Source: Bufo bufo (Eukaryota; Chordata; Amphibia; Anura; Bufonidae). Taken from it: a stretch of DNA of 64,000 bases. The DNA lies in assembly GCF_905171765.1 (NCBI RefSeq), contig NC_053389.1, forward strand, positions 747,659,146-747,723,145, read 5' to 3'. Below the pieces are notes generated by a model. It worked only from the letters and a program-made list of their open reading frames with translations, ran no database searches and had not been told where the DNA came from. Positions 57,725 to 64,000 of the stretch are shown here, in pieces; the stretch's first letter is position 1; each line of letters starts with the position of its first letter. Both the position numbers and the translations under genes were made by a program.

Positions 57725-59655
57725 AGAGGTCCCATAGCAGAGAATCTGGCTTCACGTCAGCAGAGAATCAGTCTCTTCATGCCATAGCAAAGAATCTGGC
57801 TTCATGTCAGCAGAGAATCAGTCTCTTCATGCCATAGCAGAGAATCTGGCTTCATGTCAGCGCAGAATCAGTCTTCATGTCATAGCAGAGAATCAGGCTT
57901 CACGTCACCCACCACTGGAACAGGCCACTGTCACACATTTAGGCCCCGGCACCCAGCCAGAGGAGAGCGGTCCCGTAACAGAGAATCTGGCCTTATGTCA
58001 GCGCAGAATCTGTCTTCATGTCATAGCAGAGAATCAGGCTTCACGTCACCCACCACTGGAACAGGCCACTGTCACACATTTAGGCCCAGGCACTAAGGCA
58101 GAGGAGAGAGGTCCCGTAACAGAGAATCTGGCCTTATGTCAGCGCAGAATCTGTCTTCATGTCATAGCAGAGAATCAGGCTTCACGTCAGCCACCACTGG
58201 AACAGGCCACTGTCACACATTTAGGCCCAGGCACCCAGGCAGAGGAGAGCGGTCCCGTAACAGAGAATCTGGCCTTATGTCAGCGCAGAATCTGTCTTCA
58301 TGTCATAGCAGAGAATCAGGCTTCACGTCACCCCCCCTGGGACAGGCCACTGTCACACATTTAGGCCCAGGCACCCAGGCAGAGGAGAGAGGTCCCGTAA
58401 CAGAGAATCTGGCCTTATGTCAGCGCAGAATCTGTCTTCATGTCATAGCAGAGAATCAGGCTTCACGTCAGCCACCACTGGAACAGGCCACTGTCACACA
58501 TTTAGGCCCAGGCACCCAGGCAGAGGAGAGAGGTCCCGTAACAGAGAATCTGGCCTTATGTCAGCGCAGAATCTGTCTTCATGTCATAGCAGAGAATCAG
58601 GCTTCACGTCACCCACCACTGGAACAGGCCACTGTCACACATTTAGGCCCCGCACCCAGACAGAGGAGAGAGGTCCCGTAACAGAGAATCTGGCCTTATG
58701 TCAGCGCAGAATTCAGTCTTCTGTCATAGCAGAGAATCAGGCTTCACGTCACCCACCACTGGAACAGGCCACCTGTCACACATTTAGTCCCGGCACCCAG
58801 GCAGAGGAGAGGTCCCGTAACAGAGAATCTGGCCTTATGTCAGCGCAGAATCTGTCTTCATGTCATAGCAGAGAATCGGCTTCACGTCACCCACCACTGG
58901 AACAGGCCACTGTCACACATTTAGGCCCCGGCACCCAGACAGAGGAGAGCGGTCCCGTAACAGAGAATCTGGCCTTATGTCAGCGCAGAATCAGTCCTCA
59001 TGTCATAGCAGAGAATCAGGCTTCACGTCACCCACCACTGGAACAGGCCACTGTCACTCATTTAGGCCCAGGCACCCAGGCAGAGGAGAGGTCCCGTAAC
59101 AGAGAATCTGGCCTTATGTCAGCGCAGAATCTGTCTTCATGTCATAGCAGAGAATCAGGCTCACGTCACCCCACCACTGGAACAGGCCACTGTCACACAT
59201 TTAGGCCCCGGCACCCAGGACAGAGGAGAGCGGTCCCGTAACAGAGAATCTGGCTTATGTCAGCGCAGAATCTGTCTTCATGTCATAGCAGAGAATCAGC
59301 TTCACGTCACCCACCACTGGAACAGGCCACTGTCACACATTTAGGCCCCGGCACCCAGACAGAGGAGAGCGGTCCCGTAACAGAGAATCTGGCCTTATGT
59401 CAGCAGCAGAATCTGTCTTCATGTCATAGCAGAGAATCAGGCTTCACGTCACCCACCACTGGAACAGGCCACTGTCACAACATTTAGGCCCAGGCACCCA
59501 GGCAGAGGATAGAGGTCCCGTAACAGAGAATCTGGCCTTATGTCAGCGCAGAATCTGTATTCATGTCAGTAGCAGAGAATCAGGCTTCACGTCACCCACC
59601 ACTGGAACAGGCCACTGTCACACATTTAGGCCCCGGCACCCAGACAGAGGAGAGG
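57725..59655. repeat. 141-bp minisatellite in hAT copy B (about 13 copies)
   Basis: It is the same unit as in copy A (landmark cacgtcacccaccactgg), with four more copies. From about 58640 onward many units show single-base gains or losses (for example gtcacaacattt and ggccacctgtc), unlike copy A. These break the otherwise open frames. The indels could be real decay or sequencing error in a difficult repeat. Confidence 0.93.
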
Positions 59656-59771
59656 TTCATTCAACTTTTGGGTTGCCCGCAATATAATGGTAAAATGAAA
59701 TTAAAAATAGTATTGAATGAGGAAGTGCCCTGGAGTAGAATAATATATTGTTAAGGGCAGGTAGTTAATAT

Positions 59772-62700
59772 CTAATCTGCACAAGGGATGGACAGGTCCT
59801 GTGGGATCCATGCCTGGTTTCATTTTTATGAACGTCAGCTTGTCCACATTGGCTGTAGACAGGCGGCTGCGTTTGTCTGTAATGACGCCCCCTGCCGTGC
59901 TGAATACACGTTCAGACAAAACGCTGGCCGCCGGGCAGGCCAGCACCTCCAAGGCATAAAAGGCTAGCTCTGGCCACGTAGACAATTTGGAGACCCAGAA
60001 GTTGAATGGGGCCGCACCATCAGTCAGTACGTGGAGGGGTGTGCACAGGTACTGTTCCACCATGTTAGTGAAATGTTGCCTCCTGCTAACATGTTCCGTA
60101 TCAGGTGGTGGTGCACTTAGCTGTGGCGTGTTGACAAAACTTTTCCACATCTCTGCCATGCTAACCCTGCCCTCAGAGGAGCTGGGCGTGACACAGCTGC
60201 GTTGGCGACCTCTTGCTCCTCCTCTGCCTTCGCCTTGGGCTTCCACTGGTTCCCCCTGTGACATTTGGGAATGCTCTCAGTAGCGCTGTCTACCAACGTG
60301 CGCTTGTACTCGCGCATCTTCCTATCACGCTCCAGTGTAGGAAGTAAGGTGGGCACATTGTCTTTGTACCGGGGATCCAGCAGGGTGGCAACCCAGTAGT
60401 CCGCACACGTTAAATAGTGGGCAACTCTGCTGTCGTTGCGCAGGCACTGCAGCATGTAGTCGCTCATGTGTGCCAGGCTGCCCAGAGGTAAGGACAAGCT
60501 GTCCTCTGTGGGAGGCGTATCGTCATCGTCCTGTGTTTCCCCCCCCAGCCACGCACCAGTGATGGGCCCGAGCTGCTTTGGGTGCCACCCCGCTGTGAAC
60601 ATGCTTCATCCTCATCCTCCTCCACCTCCTCCTCATCCTCGTCCTCCTCGTCCTCCAGTAGTGGGCCCTGTCTGGCCACATTTGTACTGGCCTCTGGTGT
60701 TGCAAAAAACCTCCCTCTGAGTCACTTCGAAGAGACTGGCCTGAAAGTGCTAAAAATGACCCCTCTTCCTCCTGGGCCACCTCCTCTTCCATCATCGCCC
60801 TAAGTGTTTTCTCAAGGAGACATAGAAGTGGTATTGTAACGCTGATAACGGCGTCATCGCCACTGGCCATGTTGGTGGAGTACTCGAAACAGCGCAACAG
60901 GGCACACAGGTCTCGCATGGAGGCCCAGTCATTGGTGGTGAAGTGGGTCTGATCCACAGTGCGACTGACCCGTGCGCGCTGCAGCTGAAACTCCACTATG
61001 GCCTGCTGCTGCTCGCACAGTCTGTCCAGCATATGCAAGGTGGAGTTCCACCTGGTGGGCACGTCGCATATGAGGCGGTGAGCGGGAAGGCCGAAGTTAC
61101 GCTGTGGCGCAGACCAGGCGAGCAGCGGCAGGGTGTGAACGCCGGAAGCGCGAACAGACGGCCCGCACTTTATGCAGCAGCTCTGACATGTCGGGGTAGT
61201 TGCGAATGAACTTCTGCACCACCAAATTCAGCACATGCGCCAGGCAAGGGATGTGCGTCAAACCGGCTAGTCCCAGAGCTGCAACGAGATTTCGCCCATT
61301 ATCGCACACCACCAGGCCGTGCTTAGAGGCTCACCAGCAGCAACCCACTCGTCGGTCTGTTGTTCTATACCCCGCCACAACTCCTGTGCGGTGTGGGGCC
61401 TGTCCCCAAACATATGAGTTTCAGAATGGCCTGCTGACGTTTACCCTGTGCTGTGCTGAAGTTGGTGGTGAAGGTGTGTGGCTGACTGGATGAGCAGGTG
61501 GAAGAAGAGGAGGAGGAAGCTGAGTAGGAGGAGGAGGAGGAGACACGAGGCAAAGAATGTTGCCCTGCGATCCTTGGCGGCGGAAGGACGTGCGCCAAAC
61601 AGCTCTCCGCCTGGGGCCCAGCCGCCACTACATTTACCCAGTGTGCAGTTAGGGAGATATAGCGTCCCTGGCCGTGCTTACTGGTCCACGTATCTGTGGT
61701 TAGGTGGACCTTGCCACAGATGGCGTTGCGCAGTGCACACTTGATTTTATCGGACACTTGTTTGTGCAGGGAAGGCACGGCTCTCTTGGAGAAGTAGTGG
61801 CGGCTGGGAACAACATACTGTGGGACAGCAAGTGACATGAGCTGTTTGAAGCTGTGTGTGTCCACCAGCCTAAATGACAGCATTTCATAGGCCAGTAGTT
61901 TAGAAATGCTGGCATTCAGGGCCAGGGATCGAGGGTGGCTAGGTGGGAATTTTTGCTTTCTCTCAAATGTTTGTGAGATGGAGAGCTGAACGCTGCCGTG
62001 TGACATGGTTGAGATGCTTGGTGACGCAGGTGGTGGTGTTGGTGGTACATCCCATGGTTGCTGGGCGGCAGGTGCCAACGTTCCTCCAGAGGCGGAGGAG
62101 GGGCCGAGGCGGCGGCAGCAGCAGCAGAAGAGGCCGAGCGGCGGCAGCAGCAGAAGAGGCCGAGGCGGCAGCAGCAGAAGACGGTAGCAGGGGGAGCCTG
62201 AGTGACTTCCCTTGTTTTTAAGGTGTTTACTCCACTGCAGTTCATGCTTTGCATGCAGGTGCCTGGTCATGCAGGTTGTGCTAAGGTTCAGAACGTTAAT
62301 GGCCTCGCTTCAGGCTCTGATGGCACAGCGTGCAAACCACTCGGGTCTTGTCGTCAGCACATTGTTTGAAGAAGTGCCATGCAGGGAACTCCTTGAAGCT
62401 GCCTTTGGGGTGCTCGGTCCCAGATGGTGGCGGTCAGTAGCAGGCGGAGTCTCTTGGCGGCGGGTGTTTTGATTTTGCCCACTGCTCCCTCTTTTGCTAC
62501 GCTGTTGGCTCGGTTTTACCACTGCCTCTTCCTCCGAACTGTGAAAGTCAGTGGCACAACCTTCATTCCATGTGGGGTCTAGGACCTCAATCGTCCCCTG
62601 CATCGTCTTCCACCCAGTCTTGATCCCTGACCTCCTGTTCAGTCTGCACACTGCAGAAAGACGCAGCAGTTGGCACCTGTGTTTCGTCATCATCAGAGAC

Positions 62701-63234
62701 GTGCTGAGGTGGTATTCCCATGTCCTCATCATCAGGAAAAATAAGTGGTTGTGCATTAGTGCATTCTATCTCTTCCACCCCTGGGGAAGGGCTAGGTGGA
62801 TGCCCTTGGGAAACCCTGGCAGCAGAGTCTTCAAACAGCATAAGAGACTGCTGCATAACTTGAGGCTCAGACAGTTTCCCTGATATGCATGGGGGTGATG
62901 TGACAGACCGATGGGCTTGGTTTTCATGCGCCATCTGTGCGCTTTCTGCAGAAGACTGGGTGGGAGATAATGTGAACGTGCTGGATCCACTGTCGGCCAC
63001 CCAATTGACTAATGCCTGTACCTGCTCAGGCCTTACCATCCTTAGAACGGCATTGGGCCCCACCAAATATCGCTGTAAATTCTGCTGGCTACTGGGACCT
63101 GAGGTAGTTGGTTCACTAGGACGTGTGGCTGTGGCAGAACGGCCACGTCCTCTCCCAGCACCAGAGGGTCCACTAACACCACCACGACCATGTCCACGTC
63201 CGCGTCCGCGTCCCTTATTAGATGTTTTCCTCAT
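59772..63234 (-). pseudogene. hAT transposase, copy B, several single-base indels
   Basis: ATG at 63232-63234 gives MRKTSNKGRGRGRGHGRGG. It stays open for 215 codons, past the position where copy A is frameshifted. It then shifts near 62590 (extra base in cctcaatcgtcc), near 62210 and near 62100, near 61320-61360, near 61090, and in the final part (ggtttcatttt). The tryptophan of VPTRWNSTLHM and the 14 bases lost in copy A are both intact here. Domains are as in copy A. Most lesions are one-base indels in or near homopolymers. Confidence 0.93.
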
Positions 63235-63258
63235 TGTTCCCGTTCACCACAATTTTGA

Positions 63259-64000
63259 GAATGGCAAATTTGGGAATGCTTTTTCAACCCAGAACAAAAA
63301 GTCTGCTTTTACGGTCACTACAAATAACTTGACCAGCTACAACAGTGCAGATTTGGTTGAATAGAGATGTGAGACCTGTTTTTTTTTTGCGCTGTGTGAC
63401 AGGTATAGGTTTAATCACAGAATCACACTTCTATCAGCACGCTAGCGTGTGTCTTAGGTTTTTCTGAATGACACTATCAATACCTTCAATGTAAGATTTT
63501 CTTTTTGGGATAGATTTCAAGTAGGCCTCAAATACCAGAAACTAGTTATTTTGAGAATGGCAAATTTGGGAATGCTTTTTCAACCCAGAACAAAAAGTCT
63601 GCTTTTACGGTCACTACAAATAACTTGACCAGCTACAACAGTGCAGATTTGGTTGAATAGAGATGTGAGACCTGTTTTTTTTTGCGCTGTGTGACAGGTA
63701 TAGGTTTAATCACAGAATCACACTTCTATCAGCACGCTAGCGTGTGTCTTAGGTTTTTCTGAATGACACTATCAATACCTTCAATGTAAGATTTTCTTTT
63801 TGGGATAGATTTCAAGTAGGCCTCAAATACCAGAAACTAGTTATTTTGAGAATGGCAAATTTGGGAATGCTTTTTCAACCCAGAACAAAAAGTCTGCTTT
63901 TACGGTCACTACAAATAACTTGACCAGCTACAACAGTGCAGATTTGGTTGAATAGAGATGTGAGACCTGTTTTTTTTTGCGCTGTGTGACAGGTATAGGT
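63259..64000 (-). repeat. ~296-bp leader tandem repeat in hAT copy B (at least 2.5 copies)
   Basis: gaatggcaaatttggg occurs at 63259, 63555 and 63850. Units share substitutions that differ from copy A (for example gctacaacagtgcag for gctaaaactgtgcag, and gacactatcaatacc for gatactatcaataac). The array was therefore homogenised within each element after they separated. Confidence 0.93.

Larger units (their letters stand above)
57431..64000 (-). mobile_element. hAT transposon, copy B, right end beyond window
   Basis: It starts tagagttgagcgaacacctg and matches copy A almost base for base through the terminus, 141-bp array, transposase and start of the 296-bp array. It inserted into the transposase gene of copy C. 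The 8 bases before it (gtgtctac, 57423-57430) should be the target duplication, and copy A has gtgtttac at the equivalent place. It is in the same orientation as copy A. Confidence 0.95.

Overview
The window looks like repeat-packed noncoding DNA from an anuran amphibian. I infer a neobatrachian frog from the mix of element families: Ac-type hAT transposons with TAGAGTTGAGCGAAC ends, TTAA-bounded elements, Tc1 elements, GIY-YIG Penelope-like elements (PLEs) and small foldback elements ending in TTTCACAC. I could not search a database. I recognise no host protein-coding gene and no tRNA or snRNA gene. Every long coding stretch is a broken transposase or reverse transcriptase, or an open frame inside a tandem array. 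A 200-base N gap lies at 37435-37634.

Layout. 1-3378: right part of a TTAA element whose interior alternates direct and inverted ~380-bp half-units. 3383-6486: a foldback fragment, then a PLE remnant split by a complete Tc1 element (4621-6119, TA duplications). 6487-~14475: a Tc1-derived foldback split by a complete 7.1-kb hAT element (copy A, 7100-14177, 8-bp duplication gtcccaac). 14689-14977: a TA MITE. 15430-22757: a second, older hAT family (F) with nested insertions. 23461-~35940: a third hAT family (E), whose leader is a ~5-kb 38/76-bp satellite, split by a 3.6-kb TTAA element (27592-31206) with about 16 consecutive hairpins. 35938-40490: minisatellites, a hAT fragment (D) and the gap. 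40562-41471: a ~910-bp foldback element. 41480-43295: LTR-like DNA with a small retroposon, then a hAT MITE. 44010-48900: a frameshifted PLE on the minus strand. 48901-53061: MITEs, LTR-like DNA and a PLE tail. 53062-57430: hAT copy C, which carries 18S rRNA-derived pieces. 57431-64000: hAT copy B, inserted into the transposase of C and running off the window.

The three hAT families share one architecture. All have an Arg/Gly-rich N-terminus, a BED-type zinc finger, an RNase-H-like core and a C-terminal hAT dimerisation region. Each has an inverted-CCAAT or CCAAT box plus a TATA-like box, then a long leader containing tandem repeats before the transposase ATG. All copies here are disrupted. 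A and B are nearly identical but broken at different places, which suggests recent activity.

The least expected signals are the 18S rRNA fragments inside hAT copy C, the hairpin chain in the TTAA element, the tandem arrays in hAT leaders, and the alternating inverted repeats at the left edge.
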